In this document: in pieces, positions 40,690 to 50,774 of the stretch
Layout of the letters: every line of letters begins with the position of its first letter
Position numbering within the stretch: the stretch's first letter is position 1
Source of the DNA: Crambe crambe
Lineage: Eukaryota > Porifera > Demospongiae > Poecilosclerida > Crambeidae
Direction: 5' to 3'
DNA: 64,000 nucleotides
Assembly (NCBI GenBank): GCA_963924555.1
Contig: OZ004582.1
Coordinates: forward strand, 2,356,001-2,420,000
Translations under genes and position numbers: made by a program
The notes under the pieces: generated by a model
What the model was told of the DNA's origin: nothing
The model's input: the letters and a program-made list of their open reading frames with translations, nothing else
Databases searched by the model: none

Positions 40690-41800
40690 AATGTTTCCTC
40701 TATAGGATTCAGATCAGGACTATATGGTGGCAAAAAAAGGACAAGTATTCCAGCATCTTCAAGTAGCTGAGTGACTTCTGAAACGTGATGAATGGCACAG
40801 TTATCTATAATTACTATTGACTTGCTGCTGGTGCCATCAAATGCATTCATGTTTGGAATCAGAGTGCCTCTGACAAAATCAACAAACTTATCCCCATCAA
40901 TAATCTGGTGACACATAATACTTGGACTTGTTCCGGGGCAGGAAGTGCCGGATGATGCTTCCAATTATTCATGTGTCACGATGACGCATTACGCGCGCAG
41001 TGGGCAGAACCGCAGGAACATCTCTCCTAGATAGGCTATTTTAAATGAGGTCATCCAGTGGCGCGTGACGTCATTTCGCGTCACTAAATGTCAGAATACG
41101 TCACATAATGATATTCATTCATTTAGCAGATTTCTTGCTAAATGAACAAGTCCAAGTATTATGTGTCTCCAGACCCTCGCGCCTTCGGCGCTCGGGGCTG
41201 GCTGCGCCAGATTACCCCATCAACAGATCCAGTGGTAAGTTCAACTCCAAGTAGTCCCTCAGAACAAATAGCAGCAAAAGGAGTAACCAAATTTTCTCAT
41301 TCCTTTCCGTTTATCGCTTCCTGTCTCATCAACCCAGATAAAACATTCTCTATTGTAGAGCATAGTATGTGCTACAAACTCAGCTCGATATCCTATGCTC
41401 CTCTGCTTAGCTATGTGCTGTACCTTCTTTCTCGTGAAACCATTCCTCTTAAGAATACGGCATACCGTTGCTCCAGAAACTACAACTCCAGTGGCCTCTT
41501 TAATTGAGTAGCATATTTCCCTTAGATAATTATGAGCAAGGGTTATCAAGAATTATACCCATGATTAGTAGCTCATGATGATCATCCAGCTTTCTATGCT
41601 GTGGTCTTGAAGGTTGTGTTCGAGAAACAACATCTCCTGTTGTTTTGAAGCGAGTGAAAATTCGGTGTGCAGTACTTGGGGCAATCTGTAAACGTTTTCC
41701 TATGTCTTCAAAAGAATAATTCATTCCAATGTATTGCCACACAACTCTCCATCCAATATCAGCTGAATATGCCGTCTTCCTACCTGGTTCTGCAGAAAAA
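40690..41800 (-). pseudogene. Tc1-like DDE transposase, deleted and interrupted
   Basis: N-terminal helix-turn-helix (MNYSFEDIGKRLQIAPSTAH) at 41730-41600, HTH/linker GATVCRILKRNGFTRKKVQH, first catalytic Asp FIWVDETGSD (near 41330), and AAICSEGLLGVELTTGSVDG (41273-41214). A 307-bp insertion follows (40907-41213). The frame then resumes: DKFVDFVRGTLIPNMNAFDG, second Asp IVIIDNCAIHH, and LPPYSPDLNPIEE with the third acidic residue. About 20 codons are deleted after MRKFGY. Nonfunctional. Confidence 0.85.
40907..41213. mobile_element. Insertion in the Tc1-like transposase
   Basis: It separates the two transposase parts. It contains an inverted pair ACACATAATACTTGGACTTG (about 40909) and CAAGTCCAAGTATTATGTGT (about 41138), and GC-rich motifs GCGCGTGACGTCA. 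Its outer right border extends about 50 bp beyond the inverted pair, so the exact ends are unclear. Confidence 0.6.
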
Positions 41801-41951
41801 GACTTTTTTTTTTTGAAAGTCCCGCCGTACGCCCACTTGATACGCCCACGCTCATTCGAAGGGAAATGAAATTATATCCGTAAATCTGCAATATACCGAT
41901 GCCCAGAGCTAGTATACTCAACATAGTCTGGATTGGTAAAGGGACCCTCAA

Positions 41952-42904
41952 CGCCAGACTACAGAGATAGCTAGGTAGCTAGCTATGTTTGCAGCTTAAC
42001 TTAGGCTAACCTCCAGATTGTACATTTGGCCTCCCAGCATTCACACTGTAGATGTGGCTAATTGGATTAACACGCGTTCTTACGTAAGCTTACTATACCA
42101 CAGCTACTTCCAGGGCCAAGGTGAACGCGAATAGACTTTAGTAATGGAGAACAGACGATAATGGCTACAGTTTAGATCAAGTTCTTTTCTCGTTTCTTTT
42201 CTCGTTTTTGCGTGACTTTCTCTCATGCCTGCCATGACTCTCCCTGGACTTCTGCCCTGTCTTCTACTGGACAATCCCCAGAGAGGTAGGGTGGTTTAGC
42301 TGACATCTCAAGCCTGCTCCTTCCTTTCCTGATCCCAGCAACTCCTGGAGGGTTTAGCAATGATTATTCTGTATGTTCTGTATAAGCTAAACTGCCGGGA
42401 AGTTTAGCAGTGATTCGAATATTGTAGTTAAACTTGATAATGTGACTTCTCATTGATTCTATCGATCTAAAAGATTCTGTAATTCAGTTTTCTAGTTAGC
42501 TAAACTATTCTATAATTCATATTTCATATTTCTTAGTTTTAACCAGCAGTTACTCGCGTAAGCTAGCTAACTTACTCGAGAATCAGTAGCACCTGGCAGC
42601 CATTGTTTTGCTCTATCGCGCGCAATGCGCGCGCACTACATTCCTTGTGGTGAATGGCAGCTCCATATTTTGCTTATGGGACATACAGCTAACTTCTTAC
42701 TGGTAAGGAATGAGTCCTTATAAAAAGCATCATCATAAATCTCAGATAATTAGCTAGCTGCTGGTATTTGAAATTTTGAAATTGGTCAAGAATTGAGCAA
42801 GTTATCGTGGATATAAGAAGGTCAAGGTGAATGCGAATAGACTTTAGCTTCAGATTCATGACCAAATCCATGAAATGACAGAAAGCGTTTCCATATTTTG
42901 ATCT
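41952..42904. other. No gene seen
   Basis: AT-rich with CTAGCTAGCT-type simple sequence. A 27-bp phrase (AAGGTGAAYGCGAATAGACT) occurs at 42118 and 42825, so part of the stretch is duplicated. GCGCGC-rich palindromic patch at 42616-42634. Confidence 0.5.
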
Positions 42905-43375
42905 TGGTGAACCAGCTAAGGAATCTCTCCAGTTACCCTCTATTCTCCCGTCATAGGAACCAGATAAGGAACCTCTCCAGTTCCAAGCAGATTGTAGAGG
43001 TGAGACGATGGAGTTATACAGTCCAAATATAGTACTACAAGGTCTGTTTGATATCATACCCTCTATTCTCCCATCCACCAATTTTGATATTAGGAACCAG
43101 CTAAGGAACCTCTCCAGTTTTAAGCAGATTGTGGAGGTGAGACGCAGGGGTTTTACAGTCTAACTATAGTGCTACAAGGTCTGTTTGATATCATACCCTC
43201 TATTCTCCCATCCAACAATTTCAATTTTAGGAACCAGCTATGGAACTTCTCCAGTTCCAAGCATATAATGGAGGTGAGGCCATGACCACTTCCAAGCAGA
43301 TTGTGGAGATGAGACCATGGATTTTACAGTTCTCCCGTCTACCAATTTGAACCAGCTAAGGAGTTCCTAGCAGAT
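42905..43375 (+). repeat. Degenerate tandem repeat, unit about 137 bp
   Basis: Units begin GGAACCAGCTAAGGAACCTC near 42908, 42956, 43092, 43229 and (degenerate) 43350. They contain AGATTGTGGAGGTGAGAC, ACTACAAGGTCTGTTTGATA and CCCTCTATTCTCCCATCC. No coding sense. Confidence 0.8.
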
Positions 43376-43782
43376 AGAACACATATTTAGTTAACTGTGA
43401 TTGCATTCCATTATCTTTTAGGTTATATCTACATAGAATTCCAGTGACCATTACCTATCTCAGAACCTGGCTAATGGCTAATATCATAAACAATTTATGT
43501 ACACACATTTTCACTATTACTGTTTGTTGCCACACTATGCATATGATGTTGGAAATTTGATGTGTAGTAGAACAATTGACACTGTTTTCACTTATTTTCT
43601 CTATGTTGTAAAATGTGCCACTCTCTTTGAGAATACTGTGTTGGATTTGCAGGCTGCCTTACACCATGGGTATATTGCTATGCTGTAAATGTGCTAGCTG
43701 GTTGTGACCATGTGTATGTGACCTATCTGGTAAGAGTGTGAGTGTTACTGTTGTCTGATGAGGCTCTGATTTACCTGTCTTG

Positions 43783-44064
43783 TTAATTGTGGTTAGAGTG
43801 AGTGTAAGTAAAATAATACAAGAAGCACCCACTTCCTGGAATTTGTAAGTATTCCTTCTCCCTAGATTTTGCATGTTTTGCAGAGAGACACTCTCCTCTG
43901 TATTCGCAGAGGACTTCATCTTTCTGGAACTTCCTACTTGTGATTACCCCTTTTCCCTTCCCTTCCACATCGACAACTTCTAGGCCATCCTCTCTCTTGG
44001 CAAGGATTTTGTCAATATCTATCATACACTGGCCGAGAAAAAAGGTGCTTGATGGATTTAACAA
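43783..44064 (-). pseudogene. SET-domain methyltransferase exon (KMT5A-like)
   Basis: An open stretch GLEVVDVEGKGKGVITSRKF, then DEVLCEYRGECLSAKHAKSR, EYLQIPGSGCFLYYF matches the start of a SET domain (GKGRGVxA..F....V.EY.G). The A-K-R-E-x-Y and G-C-Y-x-Y-Y-F spacing fits KMT5A/SETD8, which monomethylates histone H4 lysine 20. The rest of the SET domain (NHS and cofactor residues) is absent. An isolated exon or captured fragment; KMT5A-like fragments are frequent in invertebrate repeats. Confidence 0.65.
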
Positions 44065-44134
44065 AATAGTTGATTCTTACTTTTACTTCTTTCACCAATC
44101 GAGACATTTGAATTTTAGTAACCATTCACATTTT

Positions 44135-44425
44135 ACAAGTAAGGGAAAAAGCATTTCGTGAAATGAAAAAAGATGTAGGGATGACCACTGCTCAAAAAAG
44201 TAAGGAAACAAGAAGGATGGAATCTTTGTTCTGTATATCCAGCCAACAATCCCTACATATATGTCGGGTAGCTTCAGATTATAGTGTAGTAATGTACGTA
44301 TATGTAGGGATTGTTGGCTGGATATACAGAACAAAGATTCCATCCTTCTTGTTTCCTTACTTTTTTGAGCAGTGGTCATCCCTACATCTTTTTTCATTTC
44401 ACGAAATGCTTTTTCCCTTACTTGT
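44135..44425. repeat. Long inverted repeat (hairpin), 291 bp
   Basis: ACAAGTAAGGGAAAAAGCAT at 44135 returns as ATGCTTTTTCCCTTACTTGT at 44425. Arms are about 127 bp and nearly perfect, with a spacer at about 44262-44301. Each arm contains GATGTAGGGATGACCACTGC. The outer 50 bp equal one end of repeat R2 (44366-45205), so the hairpin is an inverted duplication of the R2 terminus. Confidence 0.9.
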
Positions 44426-45205
44426 TCCTGGTCTTTTTTCCTCTCTTTTATGGTTTTAGCTATGTATAGAGTTCATTCTTCTATGTGTATGCAGGGACAG
44501 ATGAAAGAAAAATAGTTCTCCAATAGCATACCAGCCCAATCATTATCAACGAGTCAAGGTGGAGGTAGAAGATGCTGAAATAGAGTCTACCTTGTTGAAT
44601 CTAAATCCCCGAGTCGATACAGTAGTCTATCATCATCATCATTATTCTAGCTACATATACCTATACCTAGGACCTAGCTAGCTAGCTAGAGGTAGCTGAG
44701 TAATATTATAATTTCGAATAATTGGATATCAAATACATGCGCATGCATATTATAGAAAAGATGGCTTCCTAATTGAATTAGTCGAGTGCTGTGCTCCTTA
44801 GTGTCTCCTTTTTCATCGACTCTTTCGAGGATCAACGAGTAGAAAAGATCGTAGTTCGTAGAATTTGGAGTGGATTTGTCCAGAAATCATAGCTGTAGCT
44901 TGAGTGGTTCGAGAGATATGGTTGTCTAAGAAGAATAATAATAAGAAGAAGAATAATAATAATAATAAAGAAGAAGAATATAGCGATTTACCTGCTTGCC
45001 GTATTTCTGAAACGGTAAGCTCCCTGGTCCTGAAACTTGGTCTGCACATTGTAGTAGGCTCTAGTAGGCTGGATAATCATTCACAGTAGCTTTTGTTAGG
45101 TCTAAGTGGGGGAACTGGAATTTCACTTTTGTATTAGTCTATAGGCGGCGCGCGCGGCCGTCCGAGTCATCCCTACATAGAGAGTGCTACCGCACTCTCT
45201 GATAA
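44366..45205 (+). repeat. Repeat R2, copy A (about 800 bp, non-autonomous element)
   Basis: It matches 61427-62240 in reverse complement over nearly its whole length, including GGTCATCCCTACATC at one end, a (AAT/AAG)n microsatellite inside (44930-44978), GGCGCGCGCGGCCGTCCGAG and the terminal hairpin at 45179-45200. There is no coding sequence, so it is a non-autonomous element of unidentified family. Confidence 0.8.
45179..45200 (-). repeat. Terminal hairpin of repeat R2, copy A
   Basis: AGAGAGTGC-TACC-GCACTCTCT: 9-bp perfect stem, 4-nt loop, next to TCATCCCTACAT. Two further copies lie at 50087-50108 and 61427-61448; the first of these has a compensated base-pair change. Confidence 0.85.
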
Positions 45206-45604
45206 AAACCAGTCACAAGCATAATACACCAACCTTGAAATCTTACGTGACCTCTTCTCACATTCCTGGAGTAACTCTTTCCTTAGAGAGGCTGGGTTCA
45301 CTTTGTATTCTTCCTCCAGGATAGTACCAGCAAGCAGAGCATGTTTCTCATGCTAGGGGAGAGGGAGGGTGGTGCATGGTTAGACAAATGGCACAGTCTC
45401 AGTAATTCACCTTGGCAATAGTTGTAATATGAAGAACATGAACCCCACAGTCTTTGCTGCCAGTTTGCTGTTGGACCTACATACGTAGTACATATAATTA
45501 TTTAGACCATTACACTCTATCAAACTGCTAATAAGCTTGCTTAAATTTTAAGTATCATCATATTATAACATTGATTTAAGAACGGTGATACTTAAAGAGG
45601 TAAC

Positions 45605-45994
45605 ATGGTTATACCACCTTATAGATACACTATAAGACTATTGTTGATGTCTGAGGAAGAAAAACGTGGTGAAACATATGTCCGCCATCAGCCTGAATAT
45701 TGCTCGGATAAGTTCACCTCTTTTATTAATAAGCTTGATGAAAGATATTACAAAAAGAAATCTGTTCACGCCCAATACAAGAGATCTGTTGGAACACCAG
45801 CTAAAAAATCTGTTCCTACTGGTATACACAAGTGGTTGGTAAAACCTGTTCAATCTGCTGAACAACCTGGTCAATCTGCCGAACAACTACCTGGTCAATC
45901 TGCCGAACAATTACCTGGTCAACTGCCGAACAACTACCTGGTCACTCTGCTGAACAACTACCTGGTCAATCTGCTGGTCGATCTGCTGAAATAG
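45605..45994 (+). CDS. Hypothetical protein with short Gln/Pro-rich repeats
   Basis: 129 codons. A basic N-terminal half (MSEEEKRGETYVRHQPEYCS from an internal Met, DERYYKKKSVHAQYKRSVGT) is followed by 21- to 24-bp tandem repeats coding QSAEQLPG, four times. A frame slip then gives PNNYLVTLLNNYLVNLL. No domain is recognised and no intron is seen. It may be one exon of a transposon-borne gene. Confidence 0.35.
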   Translation: MVIPPYRYTIRLLLMSEEEKRGETYVRHQPEYCSDKFTSFINKLDERYYKKKSVHAQYKRSVGTPAKKSVPTGIHKWLVKPVQSAEQPGQSAEQLPGQSAEQLPGQLPNNYLVTLLNNYLVNLLVDLLK

Positions 45995-46734
45995 GAGATG
46001 AATTGTCCAATTCTGATAACTATGACTCTTCAGAGAGTGAATCATATTGAGAATTAACTACTATAATATTATGTTATTACTGTAAAAATATATAATTATT
46101 CTTTATTAACAATTATAAATAACTGCTATCAAAAGGAAATTCTGTTATAAGCAACGGTTATAAGGAATTACTTGTGATATAATGTGCTAGAATAAGAGAG
46201 ATTATATCTGTTAAATAGTAATGCTCATATCAGCTGTAACCGATTCCCAAATTTTCGCTTCTCTTCCTTTTTTCACAAACTTCGAGCGCCGTTCATAAGT
46301 CTATACGAAAATTACATAGAGGATTAAATATATTACAACATTACAACATTTCATGTCCTAAGACAGGACTGGTGATAAAAAATTCACTTTGGGTGGGCAT
46401 TAAAATAAAATATAAGCTATAGTAGCTGCCAAAAAAGGAACCAGTGCAATGTCATATTTTTCATGCAAATCAGCCACTGTGTAAGCCATTCTTCTATGGC
46501 AATTAAGTCAGTGGTCTATGGCTGATGAATTTATACAATTCATTAATTCACTGCTCAAATAAACCTGACCAGAACATTGACTATGTGACTTCACCCACCT
46601 AGCTACTTCTTATTAGAGCTAAAGCTTTGTAACACAATCACACATTTAAGGGGCAAAGGGAAAATGGCACTGCAATTAGCAATTCCAGCTAATAGCTATC
46701 AATAAAAGCCATGCCAGGGTTGCTACTTACCCTC

Positions 46735-47712
46735 TGTTTTCGTGATCGTAATTGCTTTTTTTCTTTCACGGGAGTGGACTCATGTTTATGACATTCGGTT
46801 AGTGTCTTCTTGTAAGTTTTACAACCTCCTAAAATATGATAAAATAAATGTAGCTACTATGCAAGTTCCTTACTTCTAATGACTTCATCTTGATAAACAT
46901 TGGTCCCAATGGCTTCTACAATAGCACATAATATAACAATTGTAGACGGTTAACTTTCTTCATCAAAAGAATTATGTACTGAGCGTATCCTGCTCTGTAA
47001 AAATAGTAATTGTATAATAAAAAAGACCAATGAGATTGTACTACCTGCAATGCTGCTGGTGTGACTCTGTTCCGCTTTCCTGAAACAGCTGGACTTTTAG
47101 ACATACTAGATAGTGCAAATGATTTAATCTTAATTTCCAAGGATTTCTGCCTAGTTTCAAGTCCCTCTATCCTTCCTGAAATGTCATCCAATTTGCTGCA
47201 CACCTTCGATAGCTGTTCATTCATACTATGTTGAATGGACTGAAATATTGCTGTAACTGAATGTGGTTCAGTATTAATATCTTGATTGCAATTAGTTGGT
47301 AGAAGATCTCCAGGACCCCATGATTCATCCTCACTACAGTTTTAAAATAATATTATGTATATAGCTACTTTTATAAGAATTATGGCTATATAAATCTTAC
47401 CAATGAGATGAAGCCTGGAATGGAGTGTGGCTATCCGGAGCTGGACTGATTACAGGTTCCTGTTGTCGCCTGTGTAGTATCAATTGAAAGGTACAATACT
47501 ATAATTTATACAGCCGTGTATAAGTCCCACGCCTTAATACACTCATTCTCAGATAAATAAAGTCAATTACGATCTTGATCCGTAAAATGAACTAGTATTT
47601 TGGCTGTCCGAGTTTCGAGTAGATCTATCAGCAAAATTCAAGGTTCGCCTTGCGTGCTCCTGACGGGGATCCCTTCCTGCTAGTCTGTAGTGCCTCTGGA
47701 TCAAACTCATCT
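46735..47712 (-). CDS. Unrecognised multi-exon gene
   Basis: Exons with plausible GT...AG borders: ATG near 47705 (MSLIQRHYRLAGRDPRQEHA) ending at GGATCAAGATC|GTAA; about 47468-47402 (RQQEPVISPAPDSHTPFQAS); about 47338-47047 (EDESWGPGDLLPTNCNQDIN, then a coiled coil SKVCSKLDDISGRIEGLETR and a basic end); small exons near 46905-46990; and about 46829-46735 (CKTYKKTLTECHKHESTPVK, basic end, GTAAGT donor). Clean splice sites and no internal stops make this the best candidate for an unbroken gene in the window. The coiled coil and basic C-terminus suggest nucleic-acid or protein binding, but I recognise no family. Confidence 0.5.
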
Positions 47713-47819
47713 CAACAATAGTTGCTCATTAGCAGGAATAATTACATCTATCTTGGTGGGCAAAAAACATTCAAACATTCTATTTTTAAGCTTTATTGCC
47801 TGAATTAGCATGCCCTCAT

Positions 47820-48095
47820 CATGGCAAAGGGGCAATTCGAGAAAGGAAAGTGCCCACGAGGAAGGCCTCGACGTATTCGCTCCAAATTGATTGCTCCAGT
47901 TGTGAACCCTCCAGTTTGTGTAAAATGAAAACAGTGGTCAGAAGGCAAAGTTAATCATGGCACTAACCCTGGTCCACAACCATAATCTGAGGAGGAGGAA
48001 CTCCGTGATTTTATAACTGTCGTTGGACAACTTGGCTATGGAAAAACCCGTGGAGAAATCAAGTGCATAGCAGAGGCAGTGGCTTGTGAGAAGTT
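47820..48095 (+). pseudogene. Tigger/pogo-like transposase remnant (DNA-binding part)
   Basis: KCPRGRPRRIRSK (AT-hook-like) is followed by KQWSEGKVNHGTNPGPQP and, past a stop, SEEEELRDFITVVGQLGYGK with TRGEIKCIAEAVACEK. The KVNHGTNPGPQP...EEE..L..F......GYGKTR pattern is that of the HTH and CENP-B-type DNA-binding region of pogo/Tigger transposases. Two in-frame stops; no DDE domain follows. Confidence 0.65.
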
Positions 48096-48430
48096 TTAAA
48101 GAAATTTCTGATGAATGGTTCTGATGGTGCTCAGTGTGAGGTGGATGGAGTGATACATTTGGAAGGGGAAAGTGTTAGTAGCCAGTGTGAGGTGGATGGA
48201 GTGGGAGAGAGGGGAAATGATGAGCTGAACACTGAACAGATGGTTGAGGCAATGAGCTGAACATTGGTAGCTTGAATGGATGCCAATTGAGATTAGAGAG
48301 GATGCACTGGTGGAGCAATTTATGAGAAGGGGGTGTGGGTGTGTGAAGGGAGATGGTAGAATGTGTAGTGGACAGTTTGATGTGGACTATGTGAAGGATG
48401 TTAGACTCTCTTTTCGGGCTAAGCAATCAA
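48096..48430. other. No gene; GGTGGATGGAGTG-rich low-complexity stretch
   Basis: Internal near-repeats GTGAGGTGGATGGAGTG at 48139 and 48186. Overlapping ORFs on both strands have no motif. Confidence 0.5.
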
Positions 48431-48644
48431 CAGTGGTGGATCCAGGATTTTCAGAAGGGAAGGAGCACATGGATGGAGGTTGATGGTGAAATATTCGCGC
48501 GCTTGCGAATGAGAAAAAATTTTTTACCCAGCCATGGCCACTTTGCCTAACCGCATCCTTATTAGGGAAACTGCACCAACTTGCAACTTACTATCGTGTA
48601 CCACTGTAATTCTTATAAGTGGCCCCTCCCTAGATCCACCACTG
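48431..48644. mobile_element. hAT-type MITE
   Basis: Ends CAGTGGTGGATCCAGG (48431) and CTAGATCCACCACTG (to 48644) are inverted. CAGTGGNGGATCCAGG termini are common in hAT-family MITEs. 214 bp, non-coding, with an internal palindrome CGCGCGCTTGCG. The 8-bp duplication is not cleanly preserved. Confidence 0.7.
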
Positions 48645-48994
48645 ATCCAAGTACATACATATGATGCTGCAGTGATAAATTTTTGAGGCCATCCCTACCA
48701 TCAAATATTTTGCCCCTGAACATTTGTGGTGAGTACGCTTTGACCCAAGTCTGAGGAAACACACACTCCTGCATTATATATTTTTTACATGTATCCTCTC
48801 TCTCTTGACAATTAACCTATTATACCGCCCCAGACTTGGCCAGAGGAGCGTACACAACCAGCTTAATTAACTTTTACTTTAACAAGTTTGATTCTTGTCT
48901 CATGCACAAAGTGACCTGATTTGCAAAAACCCACATTGTAGCGAAAATTAATTTTTTTTGCTATGTTGATATTCATTATCTATGGCCCTCTGGC

Positions 48995-49215
48995 TCTCTA
49001 CTGTGCTAATTTCGCTCCTATGATGCCTGGAGAACTCCAGGTAGCGTCCATTAGCGTTTGAAAAAGTTGAATAAGCAACGTAAACATTAAAAGTTAAGTG
49101 GGTGTGGTTTCAAACTAGAGTCACGCCTCCTGGCGCTAAAGAGCGCCAACTAAAGCTCAGCGAAGAGCAACAAGGTACCAAAGGTAGTGTAGTTAGCTCA
49201 TATTTAGAAAGCCTA
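48995..49215 (-). repeat. Repeat related to 4310-4470
   Basis: The reverse complement shares GGTACCTTG, AAACGCTAATGGACGCTACCT and AAGGTAGGCTTTC-like blocks with the interior of the MITE at 4059-4512. It may be a diverged relative without its termini. Confidence 0.6.
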
Positions 49216-49600
49216 CCTTAGTTCTGGTGATTTTCCACATGACTTTCTGCTCCGTGCACGAAGCTTTCATGGCTGGCTAGCTAGCTTTATAGTGCAACCA
49301 GGCATGCAGTTCCAAAAAATACTACTTGCTATAACTTTCTCAAAAATATACATTTTAACCTACTTTTGTTTTTTTTGTTGTGCTCTGCTTCTATAGTTTT
49401 AAATCCTCATTCAATTAAAAAAAATGCTGACTACAGCAAAACAGCTGTTTTGATACTGCCCACTAATTTAGGTGGGCGATGACATCATTTATTGAAAAAT
49501 TTAATGGGCTGTGATGTCATCATTAAAAGACAGCGTGCTTCCCAGGAAAGCTTAAGAAGTGCTGCTGTTTGAGTTGGAGCTTTTTCTCCTGTTTCTAGAG

Positions 49601-50010
49601 ATGCTACCCAAGAGTAAGAGGAAGAGGAAGTTGGAGGAGCGTTTACAGAAGGGCAGAGATGTGAAAAGGAACAGGCAAGGTACATCTAGTGCAGCAGGGA
49701 GTGGGAAGATGTGGAGCAAGTGTATGGTGATGTAACTGAGATTGGTGAGCTGATGGGTTTGTCACAGGAGGCTATGAATACTGATAATGAGGCTGTTGAT
49801 CCTACCTTCGACTTGGAAGCTAGTTTGGTGAGTGATACTGACTTTATGACGGAGAGCTTTTGTGAGAATTGGGTGTTGCAGTTAGAGATAAGGTTTCTTT
49901 GGCATTGTTTTTGTCTTTTCAACTGGCTAAGCATTTTGATTGTGGGGAAACAAGGCTGCAGAGGTTGCTGGTGTCATGGTAGGTACAAAATTGAGAATTT
50001 TAAACATAGT
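49601..50010 (+). pseudogene. Transposon-related regulatory/DNA-binding protein fragment
   Basis: A basic start (MLPKSKRKRKLEERLQKGRD) leads to VTEIGELMGLSQEAMNTDNE, AVDPTFDLEASL, then RDKVSLALFLSFQLAKHFDC and GETRAAEVAGVMV (after a 1-nt shift). I recall this last block from proteins linked to Tc1-like DDE transposases in sponges and cnidarians. At least two frame breaks. Confidence 0.4.
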
Positions 50011-50086
50011 ATCAAATTTATTGCCCTATTTGTTTCTGAACTTCACCTAAGACAAGGATAAAGAATTTTTCTGATGACAATTTATC

Positions 50087-50108
50087 AGAGAGCGCGGTAG
50101 CGCTCTCT
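50087..50108 (+). repeat. R2-type terminal hairpin, isolated copy
   Basis: AGAGAGCGC-GGTA-GCGCTCTCT followed by ATGTAGGGATGAC and, further on, AGGACTAATACAAAAATG, matching the outer end of R2. The stem differs from the other two copies by T-A to C-G at one pair. The rest of R2 is absent here. Confidence 0.85.
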
Positions 50109-50634
50109 ATGTAGGGATGACCTATGACCCTCCATAGGACTAATACAAAAATGAAGTTGGATTTTCACTGCTTACCCTGTCTTTTATGCACATTCTTATC
50201 ATGCAGGAGAATTTTAAAGACTCAACACGGAAGAACGATAAAAACACACTTTTTCATGATTTCTTATTTTCTTGTTCTTAATCATAATGGCACGATCTGG
50301 AGAAAAATTGGGCCGCGCTTGGGCATATATGAATCTGTTCCATTTTACTTGGACCAGGTCCACGTCCCATCGGTTTAGTCTCTAGTTCACTCAGAAAAAA
50401 GCCGCTTTCTTAGTACAGTCTACTATATAGGAGAAGCCATTAGCAAAACGCGCATGCGTACGTATTACAGTTGCCATGACTCTTTTATACTGCACTGCCT
50501 GAATTTCTCCGCTGCAATTTCCTTCCGAGAAAGTCAGATAAGTCATTCATTAGCTATTTATAACTTGCAAAAGAGCTAGCTGGTATAAGTTATTCAGCTA
50601 TTATCATAGCTACGTTGTAAGACCAGCTATTTCA

Positions 50635-50770
50635 GCTAACTATCTATATCTAGATACCTGTTAGCTAAATACATAGCGAGCAATTACTCCCAAGCTAGTG
50701 TTTACTAGCTCTAATTGTTTGCTAATCCTACCACCTATACTCAGCTATTTCAGCTAAATACATAGCGAGC
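50635..50770 (+). repeat. Short tandem repeat flanking transposon copy 2
   Basis: Units containing CTAGTGTTTACTAGCTCTAA, TTGTTTGCTAATCCTACCAC, CTATACTCAGCTATTTCAGC and TAAATACATAGCGAGCAATT. The array continues after the transposon at 52410-52580. The unit at 50662-50690 provides an unoccupied version of the insertion site. Confidence 0.85.
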
Positions 50771-50774
50771 AATT

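Larger units (their letters stand above)
40221..41870 (-). mobile_element. Degenerate Tc1/mariner-like element with terminal repeats
   Basis: About 27-bp inverted repeats ATTTCATTTCCCTTCGAATG / AGCGTG face inward at about 40223-40249 and 41844-41870. Between them is a Tc1-like (IS630 superfamily) transposase on the minus strand and an unrelated plus-strand exon-like ORF (40441-40681). No clear TA duplication is assignable. Confidence 0.65.

Noticed and set aside
42905-43375. CRISPR-like array
   Set aside because: Units are about 137 bp with no regular short repeat and spacer structure, and the DNA is eukaryotic; it is an ordinary degenerate tandem repeat.
44813-45089. ORFs with runs of Asn/Lys or Leu/Phe in repeat R2
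   Set aside because: They come from an AAT/AAG microsatellite, and the equivalent ORF in copy B differs only in repeat length.
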